Shown one piece after another: positions 17,168 to 26,706 of a stretch of DNA of 64,000 nucleotides (position 1 is its first letter; each line of letters opens with the position of its first letter). A program made the position numbers and the translations under genes. The notes under the pieces are model-generated. The model worked only from the letters and a program-made list of their open reading frames with translations, ran no database searches and had not been told where the DNA came from. The stretch comes from Pseudofrankia saprophytica (GTDB lineage Bacteria; Actinomycetota; Actinomycetes; Frankiales; Frankiaceae), in assembly GCF_000235425.2 (NCBI RefSeq), contig NZ_KI912266.1, forward strand, positions 1,229,389 to 1,293,388. The letters run 5' to 3'.

Positions 17168-20100
17168 GTGGAAGCGACGCATCTGGACGCGGCCGATGAG
17201 CCGGCGGTTGGTTCCGCCACACCGGCGGAGCCGACCGGCGATCCGTTCGGGACGGCGGCAATCCGTGGGCGGGTGCTCGATGCCTGGGCGGCCTCGCCTG
17301 CCCGGTTCCGAGAGGACGCCAACGCCGAGGAGGACGCGGCGCTCGGCGCCTACCGTGACCGCCTCGTCGTCGAGCTGCTGCAGAACGCGGTGGACGCCGC
17401 CGCGGCGGCCGGGGTCGCCGGCCGGGTGCTGGTCCGGCTCGCGGGCGACCGGGTGGAGGTCGCGAACACCGGCGCGCCGCTGACCGCCGCCGGCGTGGAG
17501 GCACTCAGCACGTTGCGCGCCTCGGCCAAGCGGGACGTCGGCGCCGTCGGCCGGTTCGGCGCCGGGTTCGCCGCGGTGCTCGCCGTCAGCGACGAGCCGT
17601 CGATCGTCTCGCGCGACCCGGCCCTGGCCTCGGCCGCGGCCGGCGTGCGCTGGTCCAAGGAGTCGACGGTCGCCGCCGTCCACGAGATCGGCGCCGCGGG
17701 GCTGCGCGCCGAGCTCGGCCGTCGCGACGGCGCGGCGCCCATCCTGCGGCTGCCGTTCGCCGCGGCGCGGGAGCAGCCACCGCCGGACGGCTATGACACG
17801 ATCATCCGTCTCCCGCTGCGCGACGCCGAGGCCGCCGCGACCGCCCGGGAGCTGCTGGCCGGCTTCGACCCCACCCTGCTGCTGGTCCTGCCTGGCCTCG
17901 CCGAGGTCATCCTCGACCTGGACGGTGACGTCCAGACACACACCTGCCACTGGGAGTACACCGCGGGTGACGAGTCGGCCGACGAGCCGCCAGCGGCGAT
18001 GGCCGCCCCCCGCCACGGCGACCCGGCCGACCCCGCGGACGTCCCGCTGGACGCCGCGCTGGAGATCGCGCTGCTCGATGGGGAGCGCTGGCGCGGCTGC
18101 GTGCGCCGGGGCACGATCCCGGCGGCGCTGCTCGCGGACAGACCCGTCGAGGAGCGGGCGAGGACCGGCTACGCGGCCCGCGCGATGGTTCGCGACGGGG
18201 CCTGGCCGGCGGGGATCCCCAAGGTGGTCCGCGCGCCGCAGCCGACCGACGAGCCCCTGTCGCTGCCGGTGCTGGCCAGCGTCGAACTGCCGTTGGAGCC
18301 CTCCCGCCGGCACACGGTCGCCGGGCCGCTGCGCGACTGGCTGACCGACCGTCTGGCCGAGGCGGTCGTCGCCCTGGCCGTCCACCTGGGTACCGCCGGT
18401 CCGGCCGGCGCGGGCGACCCCGCCGCGCCCACTCCGGACGGCGACGGCGACGGCCGGGACGAGGACCTGTTCGCGGCGTTCGCGTCGGCGGGCCCGGTGC
18501 CCGTCACCGAGCGCCGGCTCGCGCCGGCCGACGCGGATCCGCTGGTCCCGCCGGACCCGCTGGCGGCACTGGAGCTGGTGCCGTCCGGGCTGCCCGCCGG
18601 CCCGGTGGACGGCCGGCTGCGCGACGCCGTCGCGCGGATGCTGCCCGAGGTGGGGATCATGCCGGGCGGCCGGCTCGGCCGCGAGTGTGTCGTCTGCGAC
18701 CTGGGCCCGGCCACGGACGCCGTCACCGCCCTGCTCTCCGCCGCGGGCAGCGGCGCCGTGACCGACCACGGCGCCGCCTCCGACCCGGACCTCGTCGACG
18801 CGGAGTTCGACGCCGGCGCCGTCCTCGAGACCGAAGGTCCCGGGGCGGAGGCCGGGGACTCCCACGAGGGCCCGGTCCCGGGGCTGCTGCCGGCGCGCTA
18901 CGGCGCCCGGCACTGGCGGCGCGCCCTGGACGCGCTGGGCGTGCGCCGGCTCGACAGCGCCGGCCTCGTGGAGGTGCTGGCGGGCGTGCGCCGGCCGCCG
19001 GCCTGGTGGTCGTCCCTGTACGCCGCCCTGATCACCGCGCCGGACCGCGACGCCCTCGGCGCCCTGCCGGTGCCGGTCGCGACGGCGGCCGGCGACGACG
19101 CGGCGGGCGCGGGGCCGGCGCTGCGGGTGCGGATGGTCACCGGGCCGCGCGGGGTGCTGCTGCCGACCGAGGGTCTGGACGTGCTGGCGCTCGCCGCGTC
19201 CGGGCTGCCGTTGCGGGTCGTGCACCCGGACGCCTGTGTCGGCGTCGCCAGGGACGCGCTGCGCACCCTGGGCGCGGTCGAGGGCACCCCGGCCGGCGTG
19301 CTGCGCGACCCGGCCGTGCACGAGGCGGTCGTCGACTCCGACCCGGACGACGACCCCGAGGAGCTGCTGGCGCTGGCCACGGCCGTGCTCGCGCTGGTCC
19401 GCGACGCGGATCTGTCCCCAGCGGAGACGGCCGCCGGGCTCGACTGGCTCGGCGAGCTGCTCCTGCCGGACATCGAGGGCGAGTTCGCCGCGTCGGCCGA
19501 GCTGCTGATCGCGGACGGCCCGCTGGACCGCCTCGTCGCCGGTGACACGCCGTTCGGCATCCTGGCGCCGGAGGTCACCGACGCCTGGCCGGCGAGCGTG
19601 CTGGAGGCCGTCGGCGTGCTGCGCACGTTCGGGGTTCTCTACGCGAGCGACGTGACGCTCGACCCGGACGAGCCCGTGCTGCTCGACCTCGACGACAGCG
19701 ACACCTGGGTCGACGAGGCGGCCGAGTCGCCCGCGCTCGCGCCGGCCAGGGCCACGGCGGCCCGCGCCGGCGGCCTTGGCGCTCCGATGGTGCTGTCCAG
19801 CTTCGCCGCCGTGCGTGACCTGGAGCTGGTGGACCCGGCGGCCTGGCCGGAGGCGCTCGCCGAGCTCGCCCAGCCGCCGCTGCGCGACGTCGTGCTCGGC
19901 GAGGAGCCCTCGTACACCCGCTGGTGGCTCGCCCGGCACGCCCTGCTGCCCGTCGCGAGCGGGCGGGACGCCGGCGGCGGCGCGGCCGCGGACGATGGCG
20001 CCGACGAGTACGGCGAGGACCTCGAGGACGACTACGACCGGGACCGCGACGACCGAGAGGCTTTCGGCTTCGACGACGGCCGCGGCGGGGTGGTTCGGCT

Positions 20101-20923
20101 GCCGCCGGCGGAGCTGCGCCTGCCGGGCGCCGACCCGCTGCTCGCGGGGCTGTTCGCCCCGGCGAGGCCGCTGCCCGGGGTGGACGCCGAACTGCTGCGC
20201 GCGCTCGGCTGCCGCCACACCCTCGACGACGTCCTCGGCGACCTCGCCGGTGTGCTCGACCTGCTCGACCGGCTGGGCGACGCCGATCGGGACGTTCCGT
20301 GGCTGTCCGCCAGGGCGCTCTACGTCGCCGCGGTGACCGCCGCGACCCGGCTCGCCGCCGGGCCGGACGGCCGGCCGGGTGGCGTGCTCGCCGACGGCCG
20401 GCTGGACCCGCCGCTGGCGGTACGCACCCCACTGGGGGTCGTACCCACCCGCGACGCCGTCGTCCTGGACGCCCCGGACCTGCTCACCCTGCTCGGCGAC
20501 GCGGCGCCGCTGCGGGTGCCGCTCGACCGGGCGGCCGAGGTCGGCTACGTGCTCGGGGTGCCGCTCGCGTCGGCGGCCGCGGACTGCCCGGTGCTGGATG
20601 GCCCCTACAACACGGCCGAGCGCCAGGCGCCGGACGGCACGCCGTACGTCGAGCACGCCCGGCTGGTGGTCGCCGACCTCGCCGGCCGGCCGACGCAGAC
20701 GCCGTGGCGGGTGGTCGGCGGCATCGGCGGCGAGATCCACGTCGATGCCGCGGGTGGCCCCGACGCGCTCGCCCGCGGGCTGGCCTGGCGGGCCGGCATC
20801 TGGCACCGCCGGCATGCCCTGGCCGCCGCCCTGCGCGACCCCGACGGCACCGCCTTCCGCGACGCCGAGGACGACCTGGACGACGAGGCGATCGCCCCCC
20901 TCTGGAGCGCCACACCCCGGTGA
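17168..20923 (+). CDS. Giant sacsin/Hsp90-like GHKL ATPase protein
   Basis: 1251 residues. The N-terminal ~180 residues form a GHKL ATP-binding domain of the sacsin/Hsp90 type: RLVVELLQNAVDAAAAAG (Asn of the N-box), VEVANTGAPL (Asp/Gly G1-like), STLRASAKRD and GRFGAGFAAVLAVSDEP. The remaining ~1000 residues are Ala/Leu/Asp-rich without a domain I can name. There is an acidic patch around 940-960 (DEYGEDLEDDYDRDRDD). No membrane helix. GTG start. Such proteins lie beside purF in many actinomycetes, so the location is conserved though the role is not known. Chaperone-like activity is inference. Confidence 0.85.
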   Translation: MEATHLDAADEPAVGSATPAEPTGDPFGTAAIRGRVLDAWAASPARFREDANAEEDAALGAYRDRLVVELLQNAVDAAAAAGVAGRVLVRLAGDRVEVANTGAPLTAAGVEALSTLRASAKRDVGAVGRFGAGFAAVLAVSDEPSIVSRDPALASAAAGVRWSKESTVAAVHEIGAAGLRAELGRRDGAAPILRLPFAAAREQPPPDGYDTIIRLPLRDAEAAATARELLAGFDPTLLLVLPGLAEVILDLDGDVQTHTCHWEYTAGDESADEPPAAMAAPRHGDPADPADVPLDAALEIALLDGERWRGCVRRGTIPAALLADRPVEERARTGYAARAMVRDGAWPAGIPKVVRAPQPTDEPLSLPVLASVELPLEPSRRHTVAGPLRDWLTDRLAEAVVALAVHLGTAGPAGAGDPAAPTPDGDGDGRDEDLFAAFASAGPVPVTERRLAPADADPLVPPDPLAALELVPSGLPAGPVDGRLRDAVARMLPEVGIMPGGRLGRECVVCDLGPATDAVTALLSAAGSGAVTDHGAASDPDLVDAEFDAGAVLETEGPGAEAGDSHEGPVPGLLPARYGARHWRRALDALGVRRLDSAGLVEVLAGVRRPPAWWSSLYAALITAPDRDALGALPVPVATAAGDDAAGAGPALRVRMVTGPRGVLLPTEGLDVLALAASGLPLRVVHPDACVGVARDALRTLGAVEGTPAGVLRDPAVHEAVVDSDPDDDPEELLALATAVLALVRDADLSPAETAAGLDWLGELLLPDIEGEFAASAELLIADGPLDRLVAGDTPFGILAPEVTDAWPASVLEAVGVLRTFGVLYASDVTLDPDEPVLLDLDDSDTWVDEAAESPALAPARATAARAGGLGAPMVLSSFAAVRDLELVDPAAWPEALAELAQPPLRDVVLGEEPSYTRWWLARHALLPVASGRDAGGGAAADDGADEYGEDLEDDYDRDRDDREAFGFDDGRGGVVRLPPAELRLPGADPLLAGLFAPARPLPGVDAELLRALGCRHTLDDVLGDLAGVLDLLDRLGDADRDVPWLSARALYVAAVTAATRLAAGPDGRPGGVLADGRLDPPLAVRTPLGVVPTRDAVVLDAPDLLTLLGDAAPLRVPLDRAAEVGYVLGVPLASAAADCPVLDGPYNTAERQAPDGTPYVEHARLVVADLAGRPTQTPWRVVGGIGGEIHVDAAGGPDALARGLAWRAGIWHRRHALAAALRDPDGTAFRDAEDDLDDEAIAPLWSATPR

Positions 20924-20933
20924 CCGCCCCGGA

Positions 20934-21890
20934 TCAGTCGGTCGGGACGGTGCCGATCGGGGAGTACTCGCTGGCGTCGCCGGCCCGGGCGACGCTGGGC
21001 CGGCCGTCCTTGCCGACCGGGATCGTGCCGGCGACGGTCACCCGGTGCACGATCCGCGGGCTGTCGGCGTAGTCGTTGATCGCGTAGTGCTGGGTCGCGC
21101 GGTTGTCCCAGATCGCGACGTCGCCCGTCCGCCACTTCCAGCGGACCGTGTTCTCCGGCTTCGCGACCACCTCGGCGAACGCGCGCAGCAGGTCGAACGA
21201 CTGCGCCTGGTTCACCCCGGTCAGCTGCTTGACGAACCCGCCGAGCAGCAGCGACGGCTCGCCGGTCTCCGGGTGGACGCGCACCACCGGGTGCTCGACC
21301 TCGAACTCCTTGGACCGGAACTCGAAGAACCGCTCCTTGAACACCTCGGGCAGGCCCTCGAGGTCCTGCGCGCGCAGCCCGTAGTCGTGCTGGTTGGTGT
21401 GGAAGACGCGCAGCTTGTCGGCGGCGTCGCGCAGCTGGTCGGGCAGGTCCCAGTAGGACGAGACGGTGTTCGACCAGATGGTGTCGCCGCCGACCGGCGG
21501 GATCTCGACGGCGCGCAGGATCGAGAACGCCGGCGGGCGGTCGGTGAAGGTGACGTCGGTGTGCCACGCCCCGGCCCGGCCGCCCTTCGACGCGTCCAGC
21601 TCGTGGATCAGCGGGTAGCCGTCGAGGGACGACTGCGTCGGGTGGGCCAGGGTCAGGTCGCCGAACAGCCGGGCGAACGCGATCTGGCGGTCCGGGGTGA
21701 GCTGATCCTGGCCGCGGAAGAACACCACCCGGTGGCGCAGCAGGGCCGCGCGGATCGCCGCGATGGTGGCGGAGTCCAGGTCACCGTCGAGGCGGACCCC
21801 GCGGATCTCGGCTCCGATCCGGATCGTCAGCGGCTCGATGTCCAGGGCGACGGCGGTCGAGGCCGGCGCCGGCGAGGTGTCGACGGTCAT
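20934..21890 (-). CDS. tauD: TauD/TfdA 2-oxoglutarate-dependent dioxygenase
   Basis: 318 residues. Fe(II)/2-oxoglutarate oxygenase that would release sulfite from taurine, alkylsulfonates or alkyl sulfates. Iron ligands are His110 and Asp112 in AWHTDVTF and His268 in ATQHYAIND; Arg279 or Arg283 should bind 2-oxoglutarate. PPAFSILRA and GGDTIWSN are typical of the family. Last gene of the ssu operon, about 100 nt after ssuD. Exact substrate (taurine versus alkyl sulfate) is not readable from sequence. Confidence 0.9.
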   Translation of the reverse strand: MTVDTSPAPASTAVALDIEPLTIRIGAEIRGVRLDGDLDSATIAAIRAALLRHRVVFFRGQDQLTPDRQIAFARLFGDLTLAHPTQSSLDGYPLIHELDASKGGRAGAWHTDVTFTDRPPAFSILRAVEIPPVGGDTIWSNTVSSYWDLPDQLRDAADKLRVFHTNQHDYGLRAQDLEGLPEVFKERFFEFRSKEFEVEHPVVRVHPETGEPSLLLGGFVKQLTGVNQAQSFDLLRAFAEVVAKPENTVRWKWRTGDVAIWDNRATQHYAINDYADSPRIVHRVTVAGTIPVGKDGRPSVARAGDASEYSPIGTVPTD

Positions 21891-21991
21891 TTCTCGCTCC
21901 TTGTGGAAGGCCCGGCCGACACGTGGGCCGGCCGGGTAGGGCGGTTACGAAGGTCGCGGTGGGTGGCGCGGGCGACGCGGTTGCTGGGAGC

Positions 21992-23191
21992 TCAGGAGGC
22001 GCCGGTCGGCACCGGGCGCTGGCCCCCAGCCGCCTGCCGGGCGGGCGCGGCGGGTGCGGCGGGCGGCTGCGCGGCGGCCGGGGCGCCGTCCGGCGTCGCC
22101 AGCAGCCCGCGGCGGCGCAGCAGTGGCAGGACGCCTTCGGCGAACCAGTAGGCCTCCTCCAGGTGCGGGTGGCCGGAGAGGATGAAGTGCTCGACACCGA
22201 GCGCGTGCAGCTCCTCGATCCGGTCGGCGACCTCGCTGTGGCTGCCGACCAGTGCGGTGCCCGCGCCGGGGCGCACGAGGCCGAAGCCGGCCCACAGGTT
22301 CGGCGCGATCACGAGGTCGTCCGTGCTGCCGGCGTGCAGGGCGGTCATCCGCTGCTGACCGACCGACTCGGCCTGGGAGAGCAGCGAGTGCGCGAACGTG
22401 ATCGTGGCGGGGTCGAGGCCGCCGAGCAGGTCGTCGGCCACCGCCCAGGCGGCCGCGGACGTGTCCCGGGTGATGACGTGCACCCGGTAGCCGAACCGGA
22501 GCTCCCGGCCGGCCTCGGCGGCGAGCGCCCGCATCCGGTCGAGACGTTCGGTGACCTGCGCCGGCGTCTCGCCCCAGAGCAGGTAGACGTCGGCGTGCCG
22601 GGCCGCGACCCGCTCGGCGGCGGGCGACGCGCCACCGAAGAAGATCGGCGGCGGGTCGAACGGCTTGCGGGTGGTGGCGCCGACGATCCGGTAGTGCTCG
22701 CCTTCGAAGTCGAAAGGCGTGTCGCCCCAGGCACCGCGGACGATCTGCAGGAACTCCGCGGTGCGGGCGTAGCGGGTGTCCTTGTCGTGCCAGTCGCCGA
22801 AGCGGCGCTGCTCGTCGGTCTCCCCGCCGGTGACGACGTTGAGCAGCAGCCGGCCGCCGGACAGCCGCTGGTAGGTGGCCGCCATCTGGGCGGCCAGCGT
22901 CGGGGTGACGAGCCCGGGCCGGAACGCGACCAGGAACTTCAGCCGCCGGGTCTCACCCAGCAGGGCGGCGGTGGTCAGCCAGGCGTCCTCGCACCAGGTA
23001 CCGGTCGGGGTGAGCACTGCCTCATAGCCGAGCCGGTCGGCCGCCTTGGCGATCTCGGCGAGGTAGTCGATGTCCGGCGGGCGGATGCCCGCCGTCCGTG
23101 ACGACCGGTTCGCCTCGTGCGTCAGGGTGGCGGCGTCGAGGTTGCGGCTGTCGCCGGCGGTGGGCAGGAACCAGTGCGGATGGATCGACAT
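21992..23191 (-). CDS. ssuD: FMNH2-dependent alkanesulfonate monooxygenase
   Basis: 399 residues, bacterial luciferase family. Cleaves alkanesulfonates to aldehyde and sulfite using FMNH2 and O2. Typical segments: FLPTAGDSR at the N-terminus, EAVLTPTGTWCEDAW, FLVAFRPGLVTPTLAAQMA, GRLLLNVVTGG and EQRRFGDWHDKDTRY. The C-terminal ~20 residues are a Gly/Ala/Pro extension. It needs a separate flavin reductase; a candidate is at 31374-32012. Between ssuA and ssuD lies a strong stem-loop. Confidence 0.93.
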   Translation of the reverse strand: MSIHPHWFLPTAGDSRNLDAATLTHEANRSSRTAGIRPPDIDYLAEIAKAADRLGYEAVLTPTGTWCEDAWLTTAALLGETRRLKFLVAFRPGLVTPTLAAQMAATYQRLSGGRLLLNVVTGGETDEQRRFGDWHDKDTRYARTAEFLQIVRGAWGDTPFDFEGEHYRIVGATTRKPFDPPPIFFGGASPAAERVAARHADVYLLWGETPAQVTERLDRMRALAAEAGRELRFGYRVHVITRDTSAAAWAVADDLLGGLDPATITFAHSLLSQAESVGQQRMTALHAGSTDDLVIAPNLWAGFGLVRPGAGTALVGSHSEVADRIEELHALGVEHFILSGHPHLEEAYWFAEGVLPLLRRRGLLATPDGAPAAAQPPAAPAAPARQAAGGQRPVPTGAS

Positions 23192-23241
23192 CGAGGATCG
23201 AGCTCCTACAGGTGGGCCGGGCGGCCGGCGGCGCGGCCGAT

Positions 23242-23274
23242 GGCCCTGCCCGCGCCGGCGGCGCGGGCAGGGCC
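23242..23274 (-). terminator. Stem-loop between ssuA and ssuD
   Basis: GGCCCTGCCCGCGCC, a GGC loop, and the exact complement: a perfect 15-bp stem that begins 5 nt after the ssuA stop. Likely a partial terminator or a 3' mRNA stabiliser that makes the binding protein more abundant than the downstream enzymes. Confidence 0.7.
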
Positions 23275-23279
23275 CGGGA

Positions 23280-24320
23280 TCAGCCGGCCGTGGACAGCGC
23301 CACGGTGTCGTTGAACTGGTCGGTCGCGAGATCCGCGATCTTCACCTTGACAGGAATGATCTTGGCGTCGGCGAACGTGTCGGCGACCTTCTGCAGGCGG
23401 CCGACCAGCGCGTCGTCGATCACGACGGCCTTCGTCGCGGTGCGGTCGACGAAGACCTTCGAGATCTCGATCGGGACGCCGGCCGCGGTGCCCCAGGCCT
23501 GTGCCCAGGTGTCGGCGTGGGCCAACGCCCACTGGCGGGCCTTGCCGACCCGGATCAGCAGGTCACGGATCGCCGCGGCCTTGCCAGGGTCGGCGATGAC
23601 GTCCGGCCGCGACACCTCGAAGGCGAGCCCGGTGGACAGCCCGCCGGAACCGTCGACCAGGATCTTGGCGCCGTTGAGCTGCTGGGCGACGGCGGTGTAC
23701 GGGTCCCAGATCGCCCAGGCGTCGACGCTTCCGCTGCCGAACGCGGCCAGGGCGTCGGGTGGCTGCAGGTAGGCGGGCTGGATGTCGTCGAACGTCAGTC
23801 CGGCCTTCGCCAGCGCCGTGAGCAGGTGGTAGTGCGCCGACGAGCCCTTCGCCACCGCGACCTTCTTGCCCTTCAGGTCCGCGAGGGTCTTGATCGGCGA
23901 GTCCTTCTGCACGACGATCGCCGCGCCGGTCACGTCCTGCTGGTAGGCGGCGACCAGACTGATCTTGAAGCCGGCGGCCGCGGTGAAGATCGGCGGCGTG
24001 TCGCCGACGCCGCCAAGGTCGATCGCCTTCGCCGTCAGCGCCTCGAGCAGCGGCGGGCCGGAGGTGAACTGGCTCCACTCGATCTTGTACGGAACGTCCT
24101 TGAGCTCACCGGCCGCCTCCAGCGCGGCCTGGATGCCCGCCTTCTGGTCACCGACCTTCAGGGTCACCTTGCTCAGGTCGACCGCGGCGGCGCTGGTGGC
24201 GGCCGGCGCGGCGCCGGCCGGTTTGTCGTCGCCGGACGAGCAAGCGCCGAGGCCCAGGACCGCGACCGTCGCGGCCAGCGGAACGGCGGCCCCCCGAAGG
24301 CGGCGGGCGAAGGGGGACAT
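23280..24320 (-). CDS. ssuA: Sulfonate ABC transporter substrate-binding lipoprotein
   Basis: 346 residues. Lipoprotein signal with lipobox LGAC (Cys27) after a hydrophobic stretch, then an Ala/Gly linker. The mature part is an NMT1/SsuA-type binding protein: VGDQKAGIQAALEAAG, YKIEWSQFTSGPPLLEAL, GGVGDTPPIFTAAA and KKVAVAKGSSAHYHL. Captures aliphatic sulfonates outside the membrane and delivers them to SsuC/SsuB. Confidence 0.92.
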   Translation of the reverse strand: MSPFARRLRGAAVPLAATVAVLGLGACSSGDDKPAGAAPAATSAAAVDLSKVTLKVGDQKAGIQAALEAAGELKDVPYKIEWSQFTSGPPLLEALTAKAIDLGGVGDTPPIFTAAAGFKISLVAAYQQDVTGAAIVVQKDSPIKTLADLKGKKVAVAKGSSAHYHLLTALAKAGLTFDDIQPAYLQPPDALAAFGSGSVDAWAIWDPYTAVAQQLNGAKILVDGSGGLSTGLAFEVSRPDVIADPGKAAAIRDLLIRVGKARQWALAHADTWAQAWGTAAGVPIEISKVFVDRTATKAVVIDDALVGRLQKVADTFADAKIIPVKVKIADLATDQFNDTVALSTAG

Positions 24321-24390
24321 GTCGGTTCTCTCCTTGTGAATCTTCGGAGCCCGTGCCGTCGGTCGGCCAGGGCGAACGGCGAGGGCCGAG

Positions 24391-25278
24391 TCAGGCCGCG
24401 GCGGGGGTGGGCACGCCGAGCAGGGTGAGCAGGTGGGCCCGCAGCGCGACGATCTCGGGGTCGCCCGGCCGGCGCGGGCGGGCGGCGCGGATCGCCACGT
24501 CCTCGCTGATCACGCCGTCGCTCATCACCAGCGCGCGGTCGGCGAGCGCGAGCGCCTCGTCGACGTCGTGGGTGACCAGCACGACGGCGGGCGCGTGCCG
24601 TGCCCACAGGTCGGCGATCAGCGCCTGGGTCCGCAGCCGGGTGAGCGCGTCGAGCGAGGCACACGGCTCGTCGAGCAGCAGCAGGTCCGGCTCCCTGACC
24701 AGGGCCCTGGCCAGGGAGGCCCGCTGCGCCTCGCCGCCGGACAGCGTCAGCGGCCAGGCGTCGACGCGATGATCGAGCCCGACCTCGGCGAGCGCGGCGA
24801 GCGCCCGCGCGCGGGAGCTGTCGCCGTGCCCTGCCGACGACTCCCCTGCCGACGACCCCCGCGGCGAGCGAAGCCCGAGGGCGACGTTGCGCCACACCCG
24901 CTTCCAGGGCAGCAGCCGCGGCTCCTGGAAGGCCACCGAGCGCCGGCGCGGCACCGCGACGGTGCCGGCGACGTCGAGGTCGAGGCCGGCGAGGACGCGC
25001 AGCAGGGTGCTCTTGCCACAGCCGCTGCGGCCCAGCAGGGCCACGAACTCGCCCGGCGCCACCGTCAGGTCGAGCCCGTCGATCACCGCGCGCCCGCCGA
25101 ACTCCCGGCGAAGGCCGCGCACCTCGACCGCCGCGCGTGCCCGGGGACCCGGCTTGTCGAGGACGTCGACCGCGAGACCGCCGGCCTCATCCGCCCCGCT
25201 GGTCCCACCGGTCGCACCGGCCGGCCCGAGCCCGGCGGCGGAAGGTTCGGTCACTGACCGCTGAAGCCGCGTCGCCAT
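24391..25278 (-). CDS. ssuB: Sulfonate ABC transporter ATPase
   Basis: 295 residues. Walker A GRSGCGKST, Q-loop FQEPRLLPW, signature LSGGEAQRASLARAL, Walker B LLLLDEPCASLD and the H-loop VTHDVDEAL. The ~50-residue N-terminal Ala/Gly extension is untypical. Its start overlaps ssuC by 28 nt, so the two are coupled. Confidence 0.93.
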   Translation of the reverse strand: MATRLQRSVTEPSAAGLGPAGATGGTSGADEAGGLAVDVLDKPGPRARAAVEVRGLRREFGGRAVIDGLDLTVAPGEFVALLGRSGCGKSTLLRVLAGLDLDVAGTVAVPRRRSVAFQEPRLLPWKRVWRNVALGLRSPRGSSAGESSAGHGDSSRARALAALAEVGLDHRVDAWPLTLSGGEAQRASLARALVREPDLLLLDEPCASLDALTRLRTQALIADLWARHAPAVVLVTHDVDEALALADRALVMSDGVISEDVAIRAARPRRPGDPEIVALRAHLLTLLGVPTPAAA

Positions 25279-26249
25279 GACAGAGCTCCCTTCTCGAGCA
25301 TGCGGACGAGCAGGTCGGTGGTCAGCCCGAGCAGGCTGTAGACGATCAGACAGACCGTGATCACGTCGGTCTGCAGGAACTCGCGGGCGTTCATCATCAG
25401 GTAGCCGAGGCCCTTGTCGGCGTTGACCTGCTCGGCGATCACCAGCGCGAGCCAGGCGACGCCAAGGGAGTAGCGCAGGCCGACCAGCATCCCGGGCAGC
25501 GCGCCGGGCAGGATCACGTGCCAGACCAGCTCCAGGCGGCGCAGCCCGAGGGTGCCCGCGGCCTCGACCAGCCGGCCGTCCACGTCACGGATCGCGGCGT
25601 AGGTGTTCAGGTAGATCGGGAACGCGACGCCGAGCGACACCAGGACGACCTTGCTGGTCTCCCCGATGCCGAACCAGATGATCAGAAGCGGGATCAGGCC
25701 GAGGAACGGAAGCGTGCGCAGCATCTGCATGGGCGCGTCGATCAGGTCCTCGCCCACGCGGAGCAGACCGGAGACGATCGCGAGCACGAGGCCCGCGATC
25801 CCGCCGAACAGCAGCCCGTAGGAGACCCGCCGCAGCGAGACCAGCAGCCCGTCGACGAGCGACCCGTCCTTGATCATGTCCCAGGCGGTGGTCACCACGG
25901 TGCTCGGCGAGGTCAGCGTGTGCGGGCCGATGACCCCCGTGCTGCAGCCGAGCTGCCACAGCGCGAGCAGCAGCGCGGGGCCGCTCGCCCGGCGCAGCCA
26001 GCGCGGCACCGGCCGGCGGCGGCGCGCGCCACCCACGCCGCGCAACGTCTCGATCTCCGGCAGGCGCCCCGCCGAGCCGGCGAGCTGGGGGTCGGCCAGC
26101 TGAGCGTCGGCGAGCTGGGGGTCGGCGAGCGCGGCGTCGGTGGACACGCCCTCGGCCACGGTCGGTACCCGCGTGGCGAGGCCAACGGGGACTCCGGGCG
26201 GACCGGGCGGCTCCGTCACCGCCAGCACGGTGCTCTCGGACGCGGACAT
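25251..26249 (-). CDS. ssuC: Sulfonate ABC transporter permease
   Basis: 332 residues. A ~90-residue cytoplasmic N-terminus with a repetitive LADPQLADAQLADPQLA stretch is followed by the usual six membrane helices of the BPD transport family. The coupling EAA-like loop reads EAAGTLGLRRLELVWHVILPGALPG. First gene of the ssu operon, about 310 nt after the leader peptide. Confidence 0.92.
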   Translation of the reverse strand: MSASESTVLAVTEPPGPPGVPVGLATRVPTVAEGVSTDAALADPQLADAQLADPQLAGSAGRLPEIETLRGVGGARRRRPVPRWLRRASGPALLLALWQLGCSTGVIGPHTLTSPSTVVTTAWDMIKDGSLVDGLLVSLRRVSYGLLFGGIAGLVLAIVSGLLRVGEDLIDAPMQMLRTLPFLGLIPLLIIWFGIGETSKVVLVSLGVAFPIYLNTYAAIRDVDGRLVEAAGTLGLRRLELVWHVILPGALPGMLVGLRYSLGVAWLALVIAEQVNADKGLGYLMMNAREFLQTDVITVCLIVYSLLGLTTDLLVRMLEKGALSWRRGFSGQ

Positions 26250-26559
26250 GGCGACCTTTCGAGTCTGGGGCGCGCGAGGTCGCCGCGGTTCACGCAGGAC
26301 CGCGGCCCGCCTCGGCTACCCGGCGCGGAGCTCTCTGGGGATTGGATTCGTGGTTACGGGAGGAAGGGGTGCTCGGCCGACGCCGCCCGGGCCGGGACGA
26401 TCCCGCGAGCCTCAGCCGGGGCAGGCGGAGAGTGCCGGCCGGGCCGACGCCATCGGCCGGCGAAGACGGAGGGCGGAAAGCACGTGCCGGCGCACGAACG
26501 GGCGTCGGGCACGATCACGATGGGGCATCGGAGATGCCCGTCTCAGCGGTGCCGCCGGC
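26250..26559 (-). other. 5' leader of the ssu operon
   Basis: Untranslated stretch between the leader-peptide stop and ssuC. A 7-bp hairpin GGGCATC/GATGCCC with a 3-nt loop lies at 26523-26539, about 20 nt after the leader stop, followed by many GC-rich inverted segments. This is where an attenuation structure would act; no gene is supported. Confidence 0.5.
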
Positions 26560-26700
26560 CTAGCGACAGCTCCGACACAGCGAGCTCGCCACCCGCTTGA
26601 AGTCCACGTGTGGGCGGCCGACGAGCAGGGCCTGGTGGCGCCGGGCCGCGACGGGCGCGGCCGGGCGCGCGCCGCGCCGACGCGGGCCTCCAGCAGACAT
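26560..26700 (-). CDS. Cysteine-type leader peptide of the ssu operon
   Basis: 46-codon ORF whose end reads GRPHVDFKRVASSLCRSCR, with Cys codons three and seven codons before the stop. This closely resembles the short actinobacterial leader peptides (pattern RxHxDLxRVASxLCR) found in front of sulfur-assimilation operons. The ATG lies 6 nt after a -10 hexamer, so translation is probably leaderless. Downstream is ssuCBA-ssuD-tauD on the same strand. Ribosome stalling at the Cys codons in cysteine starvation would plausibly change RNA folding and raise operon expression (inference from the family). Start is uncertain; internal GTG codons exist. Confidence 0.75.
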   Translation of the reverse strand: MSAGGPRRRGARPAAPVAARRHQALLVGRPHVDFKRVASSLCRSCR

Positions 26701-26706
26701 GGGTCG

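Noticed and set aside
17144..20815. A 1223-codon open frame on the minus strand
   Set aside because: It is antisense to the sacsin-like ATPase gene and is only open because of GC-rich third positions; its product is Arg/Gly/Gln-rich without any domain.
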